Shown here: positions 8,001-16,215 of the stretch, piece by piece
Layout of the letters: the number at the start of each line of letters is the position of its first letter
Numbering within the stretch: position 1 is the first letter of the stretch
IMG/VR virus record: IMGVR_UViG_3300027881_000077
Span: 1 to 23,983 of that record
Reading direction: 5' to 3' (one strand)
Length of the DNA stretch: 23,983 nt
From: a virus
Notes under the pieces: model-generated
Databases searched by the model: none
Seen by the model: the letters and a program-made list of their open reading frames with translations, nothing else
What the model was told of the DNA's origin: nothing
Position numbers and translations under genes: made by a program

Positions 8001-9332
8001 CTAATCACATTTATCTGCTAGTTTATAAATCTCACTTACCTGTGCAGATTTTTTTCGAGACCGTGTTGTAACATCTTTAACTTTTTTAGAGTAGGTGGTT
8101 CTCTTTTCCTTTGGAACTAACTCTGGGTTATGTAACTCTTCTATATCTTTTTTTATTTTCTCGCTCACTGGTTGCAGGTCACTCTCATCAATTGTCGCTA
8201 TAGCGTGTGCTGTCTCCTTGTCATTATACATATCCTCTTCAGGCGAATTAGCTTTTTCCCTCATTTCTACAGGATCAAAATTTAAATGTTCTTTAGCCTG
8301 CTTAGTTGATTTAGTTTGTTCAATTAGTAAATCAAGTTCTTTAATAAATTCTAGTTTTTCCTTAGTATTCTTCCAAGGAATTGATACTATTGATTGTTTC
8401 TTCATTGCTTCTAGTTTATCTGTAAATCTATGTAAAGAGTCAGGATCTACTCCTCGAATTAGGTCCACTTCTTCTGGTGTTAAATCTGGACGCTTACCTT
8501 GGTTCATTTTAGCTTCGGTTAGGTCTACAAATTTACCAATTTCTTCAAAAGTATAATCATGTAAACCTGCATAAACCCCCATCTCTTCTTTTGGTTTACC
8601 TTCAAATAGCTTAGAAAAGCTTATTTCCCCTTTATGAAATTGTTTTATTTTTTTAGCTGTAAATTTAATTCCAGAGAAAGCTACAGGGAATGCTATACTA
8701 CTAAGTATTACGTTCGATATATTTTCCCATTCGTCAACGTCTCTCCGCTCTAGTCTCTGGTTAGGAAGTACAAGTAAAGCTTCGGATAGGGTGTTACCAA
8801 CAACACCTTCGGCTATAGTAGCTCCAAGCGCCTTACCTGAACCCGAAATGAGAAAACTTTTTGAGATTAATCCCGTAGTTGCTGCGACATGTGTACCCCC
8901 GGCAGTCAAAACTCCTGCCGCAATCCCAACGGGATCTATACCGCTACCTAACAATTCCGCACCAAAACCCAAAAGGAAATTTGTAGGCCCTTCCGTTTGT
9001 CCATAAAGAATGACTCTCTCCAGGGCTTTTCTCTCCTCTTGATACTGAATTATTTTTTCAGCTTTTGCCCTGGACGTAGGCTCCGTCCAGGGGACATCAG
9101 GGTTTAATTCTTCATTTAAAATATCATGATGTGTTACATCGTCGTATCTTTGTGCCTTTTGAATTTGAATGCTTCTTAACCCTGACTTGAATGGGCCGCT
9201 CTCCCAAGCCAATTCAAATTTAGCCGCCAAGGTCTCACCAGTAGTACTTCTTTGGACAATAGGGGCGTCACTTTCGTCAGACTCTCCCGCCTCTTCCCCA
9301 AACTGCAATCCTGCTGGTATTAAATTACTCAT
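8001..9332 (-). CDS. Internal virion protein, N-terminal half of a gp16-like function
   Basis: This is a 443-residue protein. Residues 1-115 are polar, with an acidic start (GEEAGESDESDA). Residues about 118-190 are a glycine/alanine-rich hydrophobic stretch containing GSGIDPVGIAAG, a pattern seen in the membrane-active part of podovirus internal virion proteins. The rest (200-443) is charged and helical, ending in a lysine-rich tail (KKVKDVTTRSRKKSAQ). The start overlaps the stop of the gp15-like gene by eight bases and has no strong ribosome site, so translation is probably coupled. It lies directly before the 804-residue protein, and together they match the size and position of T7 gp16. 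It may insert in the host membrane during ejection. No transglycosylase catalytic motif was recognised in either half. Confidence 0.65.
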   Translation of the reverse strand: MSNLIPAGLQFGEEAGESDESDAPIVQRSTTGETLAAKFELAWESGPFKSGLRSIQIQKAQRYDDVTHHDILNEELNPDVPWTEPTSRAKAEKIIQYQEERKALERVILYGQTEGPTNFLLGFGAELLGSGIDPVGIAAGVLTAGGTHVAATTGLISKSFLISGSGKALGATIAEGVVGNTLSEALLVLPNQRLERRDVDEWENISNVILSSIAFPVAFSGIKFTAKKIKQFHKGEISFSKLFEGKPKEEMGVYAGLHDYTFEEIGKFVDLTEAKMNQGKRPDLTPEEVDLIRGVDPDSLHRFTDKLEAMKKQSIVSIPWKNTKEKLEFIKELDLLIEQTKSTKQAKEHLNFDPVEMREKANSPEEDMYNDKETAHAIATIDESDLQPVSEKIKKDIEELHNPELVPKEKRTTYSKKVKDVTTRSRKKSAQVSEIYKLADKCD

Positions 9333-11595
9333 TTTTTAATCTTTTTGAAAGTTCTTTATTAAAACCTAAGTTAAATTTTGGCAAATTATCTTCAGGGACT
9401 CCTGCTTTCCTTAGCATAGATATGGCTTCTCTCCGTCCCTTAAATACTCTGTCCTCGGGTGTTTGAGCATGAATAATTATTTCAGAGTAAAGTGAATTTG
9501 ATCGAGATATTTCATCTTTACTTATAGTAAATTTAGATATATTTCCATTTTCATCTCTTGCCTTTAATGCTTTTGGTCCTTTGATATTAGTGGGATCAGT
9601 GTATACTATGTTGTAACCATCTCTTCTAGAGTTAAGCCTGAATACCATACCCTGCCGTACCGTATCCCAAAATCTTTCCTCTCCTTTCCCTAAAAATATA
9701 TTCGCTTCCGGGGTTATTCCGGTTAATTTGGTTAAATTCTCGGGACTAATAAACAAGTCACCCTCTTTTAGAAAAACTTCCATCAATGCTTCAAGATCAG
9801 TCTTTATGGTTTTGTTCTTGTCCTTATCTTTTTGAGTTATTAATATTTTACTACTTCCAACTTCCGCTACTGAAAGTTCCCGTCTAACCATACTTGTTGC
9901 GAACTTTACAGCGTCTCCTTGTTCTGCACCTGTCTCCATTCTTGCTATTGTTATCGCTGTTAGCCTATCCACAAGATCATTTTTAAACGCAATTTCCGGG
10001 CCCATTGCGTTTGTGATGTCTACTACCTCTTTAGACACCCTGTCTCTTAATAATTTCCATCCACTCGATACCGTCTTTTGCTCATGTATCTTTTTTGCTG
10101 CTTTTATATCTGCTCGCAATAGAGCATTCTGCGTATTCTTATCGGTGAATTCACTAGCTATCACATACGGGGCCATAATAGAGGCACTTTTTTTCCCAGA
10201 GACTCCCGACATCTCTGATAAGACTTTAGGCCATTGTTTAAATTTTGTTTTAAAATTATTTAGGGCATCTACAGGATCTGTTGAATTTTCAAACAATGAA
10301 AGTTCTGTCCTCATAGTTTGAACTGAGGCGGTCTTAGGAGAGTAACCCCTATCTTTTTGCCAGTTAACAAATGCTTGACTACCTTCAGGATAAGGAGACG
10401 ATCTTTTTGCAATACCGCCAGGATCTTCTATTATTTCTGCCTTTATCTCAAGGACCGCTTTTTCAATACTTTTCTGAGCTTCCAAATTATCTATAACAAA
10501 TTCGGGGTTATTCGTTCTGGTCATTTCCATAATATCTTTAATTGTTTCATCCGTAGGTTTAGCCACTTCTGGAACATTTAATTGCAGTAAACGATCTTTT
10601 GCATGGTTTACTATAGCTATATTCACAAGTTTATTCATCTCTTGCGAAATTCTAGGTGTTTGGGGCAAAAGTTTCAACCTTTCGTAACTGTCCAAAACTG
10701 CTTTTTCTGCATTTAACGTGAATCTTCCAGATAACCTTCTCTCTAGTTCAACAAAGTTTTCAGTGTTTTTTGCTACTGTTATAGCAGCGTCCTCGTTCGC
10801 TCGTACCTGCCTTTCAATTGCTCGATCAAATCTTTTAGAATATCTCGCTATCTGTCCAGTAGACATGGTGGACAGTAACTCTTTTTTAGCTAAATTATTT
10901 TTTTCTATTTTTCCATCAAGAAAGTTTTTGCCTTCTATTAAAGAAGCACCCCCCTTAACTTCCATCATGTCCAGTACGCTAGTGGCATATTCGTAATCCT
11001 TTCCTTGCACTTTTAATAGCGAGTTACTATTATGAACCGTGCCTAGCTTCTCAGGCCTTGACGATAAATCACTCCTTAATAATTCCGCCGCCTCATCCAA
11101 TGACAAACTATCAGCCGCACCCCTCTTGTTTAGGGATCTGATTCTATCATCTTCACTTTGTAGAAAGTTTAAATTTTGGACACGTTCGTCCGAGTCCCAT
11201 TGGGCTTTTGCCGATGACTGAAAAAATGTAGACTTTAACTTGAATAACCTCTTTCCCCTTGATGTTGTTATTTGATCTGAAAGCTCAGAGGATTTCTCAC
11301 TAAGTAGTTTTGTATTATTATCTGAATAAGTTTCGTAATCTGTTCCTGCAAAAAGCTCGTTACTTTCTCTTGTAGTTCTATTCCTCTCTGCTCTAAGTTT
11401 TGCCATACCGTCTTCAGCTTCTTGATTCGATTTTGCAATGAGATGTTTTTCTTGAATAGTCCCACCCAATTGGAGAACTGCTCCAGCTAGGCTTTGAGTT
11501 GCCCTTTCGGCTATACCTGAAGTAGAAGGCACTGCTCCAGCGGGAAGTTCTCTTGAAACTTTTCGCCCTGATCCAGCTAGTTTAATCTTGGCCAT
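9325..11595 (-). CDS. Internal virion protein, T7 gp15-like (ejection channel)
   Basis: This is a 756-residue protein from the ATG at 11595 (MAKIKLAGSG). That start has GGGAG spaced six bases upstream; the ATG two codons earlier is too close to the same site. The sequence is almost entirely charged alpha-helix with few glycines or aromatics, and begins with a proline/glycine-rich leader (RELPAGAVPSTSGIAERATQ). The size matches T7 gp15 (about 750 residues), and it sits between the gp14-like and gp16-like genes exactly as in T7. Members of this group form the internal core and a periplasmic tube for genome delivery. No catalytic motif is visible. Assignment relies on length, composition and conserved order. 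Confidence 0.7.
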   Translation of the reverse strand: MAKIKLAGSGRKVSRELPAGAVPSTSGIAERATQSLAGAVLQLGGTIQEKHLIAKSNQEAEDGMAKLRAERNRTTRESNELFAGTDYETYSDNNTKLLSEKSSELSDQITTSRGKRLFKLKSTFFQSSAKAQWDSDERVQNLNFLQSEDDRIRSLNKRGAADSLSLDEAAELLRSDLSSRPEKLGTVHNSNSLLKVQGKDYEYATSVLDMMEVKGGASLIEGKNFLDGKIEKNNLAKKELLSTMSTGQIARYSKRFDRAIERQVRANEDAAITVAKNTENFVELERRLSGRFTLNAEKAVLDSYERLKLLPQTPRISQEMNKLVNIAIVNHAKDRLLQLNVPEVAKPTDETIKDIMEMTRTNNPEFVIDNLEAQKSIEKAVLEIKAEIIEDPGGIAKRSSPYPEGSQAFVNWQKDRGYSPKTASVQTMRTELSLFENSTDPVDALNNFKTKFKQWPKVLSEMSGVSGKKSASIMAPYVIASEFTDKNTQNALLRADIKAAKKIHEQKTVSSGWKLLRDRVSKEVVDITNAMGPEIAFKNDLVDRLTAITIARMETGAEQGDAVKFATSMVRRELSVAEVGSSKILITQKDKDKNKTIKTDLEALMEVFLKEGDLFISPENLTKLTGITPEANIFLGKGEERFWDTVRQGMVFRLNSRRDGYNIVYTDPTNIKGPKALKARDENGNISKFTISKDEISRSNSLYSEIIIHAQTPEDRVFKGRREAISMLRKAGVPEDNLPKFNLGFNKELSKRLKNE

Positions 11596-11597
11596 AT

Positions 11598-12041
11598 TCA
11601 TCTCCCCCTTAGAGCTTGACCGCCACCTCTAGCCAGAAACGAAAACGCTCGCAATTTCCCCGCCTTCTTCTCTTCCTTAGCTAGTCGTTCTTCTATATCC
11701 GCTCCCCTTAAAAGAGCTTCTGCCCTAAACTCTGCCTCTCTTCTTTCTATAACCAATTGTCGTTGTAGCTTTCGTTCTGTATCTGTGATTAATCTTAAAC
11801 TGCTTTCGGCTGAGAGTCCTGCCGAAATACCTTTTACTGTTTGCTCAGCAGAAATACCTTGTGCTTCTAGACGTAGCTGTTCCGAGGTTATTTCTAACCT
11901 CTCCATCACTTCTATTGACTTCCTTCTATTTTCTCTTGCAATATCTCTTCTGCGCCTAGCGGCAGCTTCGCTTTCAGATAATGATGAGGCAATACCTGCT
12001 ACAGTACCTATTCCTATTAAAGCTGGCCCTGCTGCTGCCAT
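11598..12041 (-). CDS. Internal virion protein, T7 gp14-like
   Basis: This is a 147-residue protein. Residues 1-22 form a small hydrophobic, glycine/alanine-rich helix (MAAAGPALIGIGTVAGIASS), followed by a long arginine/glutamate-rich helix (residues 24-135) with strong coiled-coil character. The basic C-terminus ends GGGQALRGR. The N-terminal hydrophobic helix with a helical body matches the gp14 family, which forms the outer-membrane part of the ejection channel; T7 gp14 is somewhat longer (196 residues). The start shares one base with the previous stop (TAATG), preceded by a GGTGG ribosome site, so it is coupled to the gp13-like gene. Confidence 0.7.
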   Translation of the reverse strand: MAAAGPALIGIGTVAGIASSLSESEAAARRRRDIARENRRKSIEVMERLEITSEQLRLEAQGISAEQTVKGISAGLSAESSLRLITDTERKLQRQLVIERREAEFRAEALLRGADIEERLAKEEKKAGKLRAFSFLARGGGQALRGR

Positions 12042-12475
12042 TATTCCACCACCTTTGCATATAAATAATGATCTACCCTATTATGGTCATAGGCTTTCAT
12101 AATACCCTCTCTTGAAAATCCTAGAGTCTCGGCCCATTTCACACCCTTACTCCAACCAACTTCAATTGCCATAGTTACTCTGTGAAGACCAAGCTGAGTA
12201 ATAACATAATTATTAATAAGGCGATAAATAGTTTTGTAAAATTCACACTTATACACGTCTACTAAGATAGATGGAATGATCCATACCTCGCCCACGCCTA
12301 GTCTTAAAAAATTTATTCCGGCTATACATATAATCTCATCCTTCTTTTTCAAAGTTAATACTGTCCTCTCCGGGCTGTCTAAACAATCCTGCATCGATTG
12401 CTCCAGATCCAATATAAGCATTTTAGGTAAAAAATCCTTTAAATGCTCTTGCTTGAATGGAGTGACCCTAATCAT
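12041..12475 (-). CDS. T7 gp13-like protein (GNAT-fold, virion assembly)
   Basis: This is a 144-residue protein of the T7 gp13 group, whose members have an acetyltransferase-like (GNAT) fold. It opens with IRVTPFKQEHLKDFLPKM, includes a central strand-turn ICIAGINFLRLGVGEVWIIP, and ends with the typical GNAT-like segment WSKGVKWAETLGFSREGIMK followed by HYLYAKVVE. In T7, gp13 (138 residues) is needed for assembly and is encoded between tail protein gp12 and gp14, exactly the position here. Whether it has acetyltransferase activity is unknown. The start overlaps the tail tubular B stop by eight bases and has AAGAGGGAT upstream. Confidence 0.75.
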   Translation of the reverse strand: MIRVTPFKQEHLKDFLPKMLILDLEQSMQDCLDSPERTVLTLKKKDEIICIAGINFLRLGVGEVWIIPSILVDVYKCEFYKTIYRLINNYVITQLGLHRVTMAIEVGWSKGVKWAETLGFSREGIMKAYDHNRVDHYLYAKVVE

Positions 12476-14756
12476 AAGTAATCCCTCTTAGTACAGCATT
12501 TAATATATTACTCGGATAAGGCTCGGCAGATTTCACAACTATATTAATAGTCTCTCCTGGGCTGCTTTGTAGCTGCACCCTTTTTATTGTACTCTCCACT
12601 TCTACACTATCAAATTTAACAGTGCTTTCAAATTTACCATCTTCTCGGCCAATAGTTAAGCCATAAGTTTTAGATATATTTAAATCAACTCGATCTATGG
12701 ATTTTTTAGACCCCTTGGCGTCACCGTAGTTCCCCCCAATTTCAGGGTCTTGCAATATTATTTTACCTTCATACAATAAACCTACAATGACAATATCCCC
12801 TGTTTCTAATGTTGGAAGTCCACTTATTGCCCCTGCCGCAACATTAAATGTAGCAGGTACACGAGTCCCATTATGAGTCACTACAACATCGGCTCCCTCT
12901 AAGTGACCTAATCCACTAATTGAAGTCACGGGGCCGGCTGCTATGATTTCTCTATAGTGCGAGTCTAAAAATATAGGTGTCTGGGTCTCAAATCTAGCTG
13001 AGTCAATAGTGCTCGACCCAATGGTGGCAGTAGCGTCTAGTGTATTCTCGTTAAAGTTTTGACCTAACTTCTCAAGATAAAACTTTCTTACCCCGTCTAC
13101 ATCCCTGTCTATTGTTAGATAAATATCGTCAAAGTCTCCGTCAGGATTAGGGACAGAACAAACTCCCCATACATTGACATCATCTCCCGCTATAACATGT
13201 CTAGACCATGCATTTAATCCCGTCTCATCAGAAATACCTAGAGCTATTAAATCATTTTTAGATGTTATGACCCAAACTATGTCTGATATGCCTTGATATG
13301 CGAGATCGACTAATTCATCATTTATAAAAAAATTGTCCTTGGAAGATATTGTTCCGTGCTTATGGATTTCGTTATGTAAGACTGTTAGGTCATTTGACCT
13401 ATAAGAGGAGTTCTTTCGATTGAATTTATAATCCCTTAACTGCTTTCCTGTTCTTGATATAAACAATATTCTATCTGCAACCCTAGCAACCTTACCTTTC
13501 CTTGACCCATACGAAGATTGCACCCGTCTTCTGGCCGTGAGGATAGAGAAAGCTCCCTCATTGGAGTCTGTCACAACATATTCAGCTCCAAGTGTACCTA
13601 CCTGTAGAACTGTTCCAGAGTCAATCCATGTAACTTGATTGGCTTCTTTATTACCCAGCTCCATCGAAAAAGGGTCTGTCTCTTGTACGTCTCCAAAATA
13701 ATTAAGGCCGCTAACGTCTGTAGTAGATCCTTTATCTTGTTCTAAACGTTCCTCCATCAAGTGGAATAAATTTCCTGCAAGCGAGAAAAATAACTTACCG
13801 GGCTCGGTTATGGTTCCTCCCCATACCGCTCTACCTTCGTAAATAGCTACTGATGATGGGTATCCGTCTACACCATTCCATGCAGTAATATGCCAGTTAT
13901 CGGATGCTGTTATAGCACCAAAAGAAAGTTCAACATTTATTATAGGAACACCTGCTCCTGCCGTGAACTGCATATCAACATTAACTACTGCTGATGGTGA
14001 CGGTCCGACAAGACTTGTTATTTTGGCTATACCTGTAGTTGTCCCATGAGTTATTTTTAACCTAGCTCCAATATGGCCTGTTTCAAAGATAGTGTCGTTT
14101 GCGGTTATTGTTGTTGCTGATGTTGCATTTGGGGTTAACGTTAAGGGAGTTACGTTTTTTCGATAAGGAAATCTCTGAGATGAGGAAATATTAAAACCTA
14201 GTGTAAGTGTGGTTACTGCTGCCGATATTTCAGCTATACTAAATGAATCAGTACCTATTCTCGTAACCACTATAGGGGGGATAAATCCGCTCTCATGGGC
14301 AATAAACATTTGATCGGCGCTCTGGGCGTAACTATATCCCCTAGGGTCAGTTAGGGAAGCTATTGCATTAGGGTAGGAAAAAAATATACTCCCTGTATCG
14401 ACACCTATTCTTTCCGAGGCAGCATTGTTTTTATATATTTGTATAGAGTGAGTCGTTGTCGCTCCAGTGGGTATAACGTTAGTATTCTTTATGGCTATTA
14501 CATAGGATATAGTTTTAGATACAATAAACGGTATTAAAGCTGGTCCTCCGCTCCCTGGTAAAACCCCACTAAATTCTGATATCTCTCTGTGAAATCTTGT
14601 ACCGGGTCTTTTTTTAAGACCTGCTGTTTTAGTAACATTATAATTTTCTATTCTTTTAGCACTTTGTGCAAATTCTTCGACACTTGTTCTTGCACTAGCT
14701 TCTTCGCTAATTTCACCTAGTGCAAAAGAACTTTGGTTGTATCTAAAACGAGTCAT
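12468..14756 (-). CDS. Tail tubular protein B (gp12-like nozzle)
   Basis: This is a 762-residue protein, close to T7 gp12 (794 residues). The N-terminus has the family hallmark: FRYNQSSFALGEISEEASAR followed by NYNVTKTAGLKKRPGTRFH, where phage nozzle proteins carry a conserved GxLSP-like and RRPGT-like region. The remainder is beta-rich, as expected for the six-bladed nozzle: repeated strands around residues 250-400 and a central segment (WIDSGTVLQVGTLGAEYVVT, RRRVQSSYGSRKGKVARV) that is well conserved in the family. It forms the tail tip below tubular protein A. It begins nine bases after the tubular A stop, with only a weak AGG ribosome site, consistent with coupled translation. Confidence 0.92.
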   Translation of the reverse strand: MTRFRYNQSSFALGEISEEASARTSVEEFAQSAKRIENYNVTKTAGLKKRPGTRFHREISEFSGVLPGSGGPALIPFIVSKTISYVIAIKNTNVIPTGATTTHSIQIYKNNAASERIGVDTGSIFFSYPNAIASLTDPRGYSYAQSADQMFIAHESGFIPPIVVTRIGTDSFSIAEISAAVTTLTLGFNISSSQRFPYRKNVTPLTLTPNATSATTITANDTIFETGHIGARLKITHGTTTGIAKITSLVGPSPSAVVNVDMQFTAGAGVPIINVELSFGAITASDNWHITAWNGVDGYPSSVAIYEGRAVWGGTITEPGKLFFSLAGNLFHLMEERLEQDKGSTTDVSGLNYFGDVQETDPFSMELGNKEANQVTWIDSGTVLQVGTLGAEYVVTDSNEGAFSILTARRRVQSSYGSRKGKVARVADRILFISRTGKQLRDYKFNRKNSSYRSNDLTVLHNEIHKHGTISSKDNFFINDELVDLAYQGISDIVWVITSKNDLIALGISDETGLNAWSRHVIAGDDVNVWGVCSVPNPDGDFDDIYLTIDRDVDGVRKFYLEKLGQNFNENTLDATATIGSSTIDSARFETQTPIFLDSHYREIIAAGPVTSISGLGHLEGADVVVTHNGTRVPATFNVAAGAISGLPTLETGDIVIVGLLYEGKIILQDPEIGGNYGDAKGSKKSIDRVDLNISKTYGLTIGREDGKFESTVKFDSVEVESTIKRVQLQSSPGETINIVVKSAEPYPSNILNAVLRGITYD

Positions 14757-14764
14757 AACTAAAC

Positions 14765-15616
14765 CTAAAAATTGTCGTTAAACCCTGACGTAGGCCTAGT
14801 TCTCCTAGATGATGTCCAACTATTAGGGTCGTCCCATTCGTCTGGAGTATCTTCGCCAGCATCAAAAGATTGTGTAGTTCCTAAAACTTCTTTCGCTTTT
14901 TCATTCATAGCTAACGCTAGGTTAGCACTTTGGAATAATGGGAATGCTAGTTCTGAAGCAAGCAACCAGGCGAATGCTTCGAAAAATGTTGAGTCAAATA
15001 AATCTACGTCAGTTAAATTAAATACATATTTGATATTTAGTTCTGTAGTATTTGCAATTATCTTTTCGCCCTCTATTTTATGGGCCGTTGAATTGTCTTT
15101 ACCTACCTGGGTAACTAATAAGTTATCATTAGGTAATGAGAATATAGAACCCTTACCCCATTGAGGTAAGGCAGTCGCTGTGTGTGTTCCCCCTCCTGTT
15201 GCTGCCGTAATGGATACAAATGTCCCAGATTGCGAATCAGCAAAGGTTAAGGCAAGTTTTACAAGTGTGGCGCTTATTTTTATTACAAAGTACTCCCTAC
15301 CAGATTGTAACCCAGTAGGAAGAACACCTGTTGTAGATAGAGATATTCTATCCCCAGTGTTCTTTCCATGTGCCGCTATTGTTATTTCACTTGTAACTAT
15401 GTTTACGTTGGCATCCACAAAGGTTAAACTATCTGCAAGCAACGTAACTCGTTTCGTGCTAAAATTCCATTTATGGCTTCTCAGTAAGCTTTTTCTTATT
15501 TTGTTATAAAGTTCACTACATAGAAAAGCCTCTTTGGACTTCTCGGTAAAAGAACTTATAGGATCTACTCCAAGTTTAGACAGGGCTGAATTGCATATAT
15601 CAATCTTATTGGCCAT
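14765..15616 (-). CDS. Tail tubular protein A (gp11-like) with an inserted beta domain
   Basis: This is a 283-residue protein. Residues 1-60 match the gp11 family start: ICNSALSKLGVDPISSF, an ELYNKIRKSLLRSHKWNFS helix and KRVTLLA. The family pattern resumes at about residue 152 (GKGSIFSLPNDNLLVTQVGK) and continues through the ELAFPLFQSANLALAMNEKA helix. Between them, residues about 66-149 are an extra beta-rich domain (ITIAAHGKNTGDRISLSTTG, then LPTGLQSGREYFVIKIS and GGGTHTAT), a small module I recognise from many unrelated phage structural proteins. This explains why it is longer than T7 gp11 (196 residues). The protein joins portal to nozzle. AGGAGA precedes the ATG. It is the first gene after the capsid-unit terminator. 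Confidence 0.9.
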   Translation of the reverse strand: MANKIDICNSALSKLGVDPISSFTEKSKEAFLCSELYNKIRKSLLRSHKWNFSTKRVTLLADSLTFVDANVNIVTSEITIAAHGKNTGDRISLSTTGVLPTGLQSGREYFVIKISATLVKLALTFADSQSGTFVSITAATGGGTHTATALPQWGKGSIFSLPNDNLLVTQVGKDNSTAHKIEGEKIIANTTELNIKYVFNLTDVDLFDSTFFEAFAWLLASELAFPLFQSANLALAMNEKAKEVLGTTQSFDAGEDTPDEWDDPNSWTSSRRTRPTSGFNDNF

Positions 15617-15640
15617 GATTTCTCCTGCGTAAACTCGTTA

Positions 15641-15688
15641 ATATATAAAACCCCCTGGCAAAGATTATGGAGAATCCTTACCAGAGGG
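15641..15688 (-). terminator. Long-stem intrinsic terminator after the capsid/cement genes
   Basis: On the minus strand, 15688-15673 pairs with 15666-15651 to give a continuous 16-bp stem (three G-T pairs) around a six-base loop, followed by TTTTATATAT. It lies 12 bases after the cement gene stop and before tail tubular A. Termination here would make the capsid and cement genes the last strongly transcribed pair of an upstream unit. Some read-through is needed for the tail genes, unless they have a promoter I did not find. Confidence 0.9.
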
Positions 15689-15699
15689 CATGAGGCAGA

Positions 15700-16167
15700 T
15701 TACGGCAAAGTATAGAGTACCACGAAGCTAAGCTTCGGGTTCACCGTGACATTTGCTCCTGAAAGAGTAGCCACAACTTGTGTCTCTTTCCCGAGTTTCA
15801 ACTGCTGCATTCCAGCTTCGCTACCATCAGATTTTACTCTACCAGCACCGGCCGTAAGGTCGGCTTGGTTAATGAAAGCATTAGGATCTGCGGAAATTAC
15901 TGAGCCGGAGGGATCTTCACTTGCTTCATGACCTAGGTCTAAGCGAGCGCCAGCATCCAAAGCTCCATCAGACTGTACCCAAGCATCATGTACTAAAGCA
16001 CCTTCTGGAAGTTTTGGACCAAGAATGCGGTCTGCGATATTCATTGTGGCGGCAAGTTGCAAATCTTCCGTGAGAGATTGCATTTCACCACCGAGTTCAC
16101 CTGGATCAATCTTTCGCTCTTTTACGCTTTGTGTGCGAGCAAAATTTCTTCCATTTAAATCAGCCAT
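15700..16167 (-). CDS. Capsid cement/decoration-type protein (Bbp16-like position)
   Basis: This is a 155-residue protein directly downstream of the major capsid gene, with GAGG five bases before its ATG. It reads NGRNFARTQSVKERKIDPGE, LGGEMQSL, then a beta-rich body with LPEGALVHDAWVQSDGALDA, LDLGHEASEDPSG and a final strand NPKLSFVVLY. Proteins of this size and pattern (DPGELGG; a LPxGAxV strand; a DLG strand) sit beside capsid genes in many podoviruses. BPP-1 encodes its jelly-roll cement protein Bbp16 in the same place. Its role would be to stabilise or coat the shell. Position is strong evidence; the exact fold is inferred. Confidence 0.75.
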   Translation of the reverse strand: MADLNGRNFARTQSVKERKIDPGELGGEMQSLTEDLQLAATMNIADRILGPKLPEGALVHDAWVQSDGALDAGARLDLGHEASEDPSGSVISADPNAFINQADLTAGAGRVKSDGSEAGMQQLKLGKETQVVATLSGANVTVNPKLSFVVLYTLP

Positions 16168-16192
16168 TTTAACCTCACAGGTTTTAAGTTAA

Positions 16193-16211
16193 AGGGGACT
16201 CTAAGCCCCCT
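16193..16211 (-). other. Hairpin between capsid and cement genes
   Basis: On the minus strand AGGGGGCT and AGTCCCCT pair around the loop TAG, an eight-base stem with one G-T pair, followed by TTTAACTT. The T-run is short and the cement gene follows at once, so it is more likely a weak attenuator or an mRNA 3'-end stabiliser than a full terminator. It could set the capsid to cement ratio. Confidence 0.6.
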
Positions 16212-16215
16212 ATTA

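Noticed and set aside
7990-8005. Frameshift mutation or sequencing error joining the two gp16-like genes
   Set aside because: The second gene has a well-spaced ribosome site and an in-frame stop just before its ATG, and the first ends in a natural-looking lysine-rich tail, so two separate genes are more likely.
8095-8556. Plus-strand open frame of 153 codons
   Set aside because: It lies wholly opposite the internal virion gene at 8001-9332, is serine-rich in the way antisense frames of AT-rich genes are, and has no ribosome site or neighbouring plus-strand genes.
14772-15164. Plus-strand open frame of 130 codons
   Set aside because: It is antisense to tail tubular protein A, whose identity is clear from sequence motifs.
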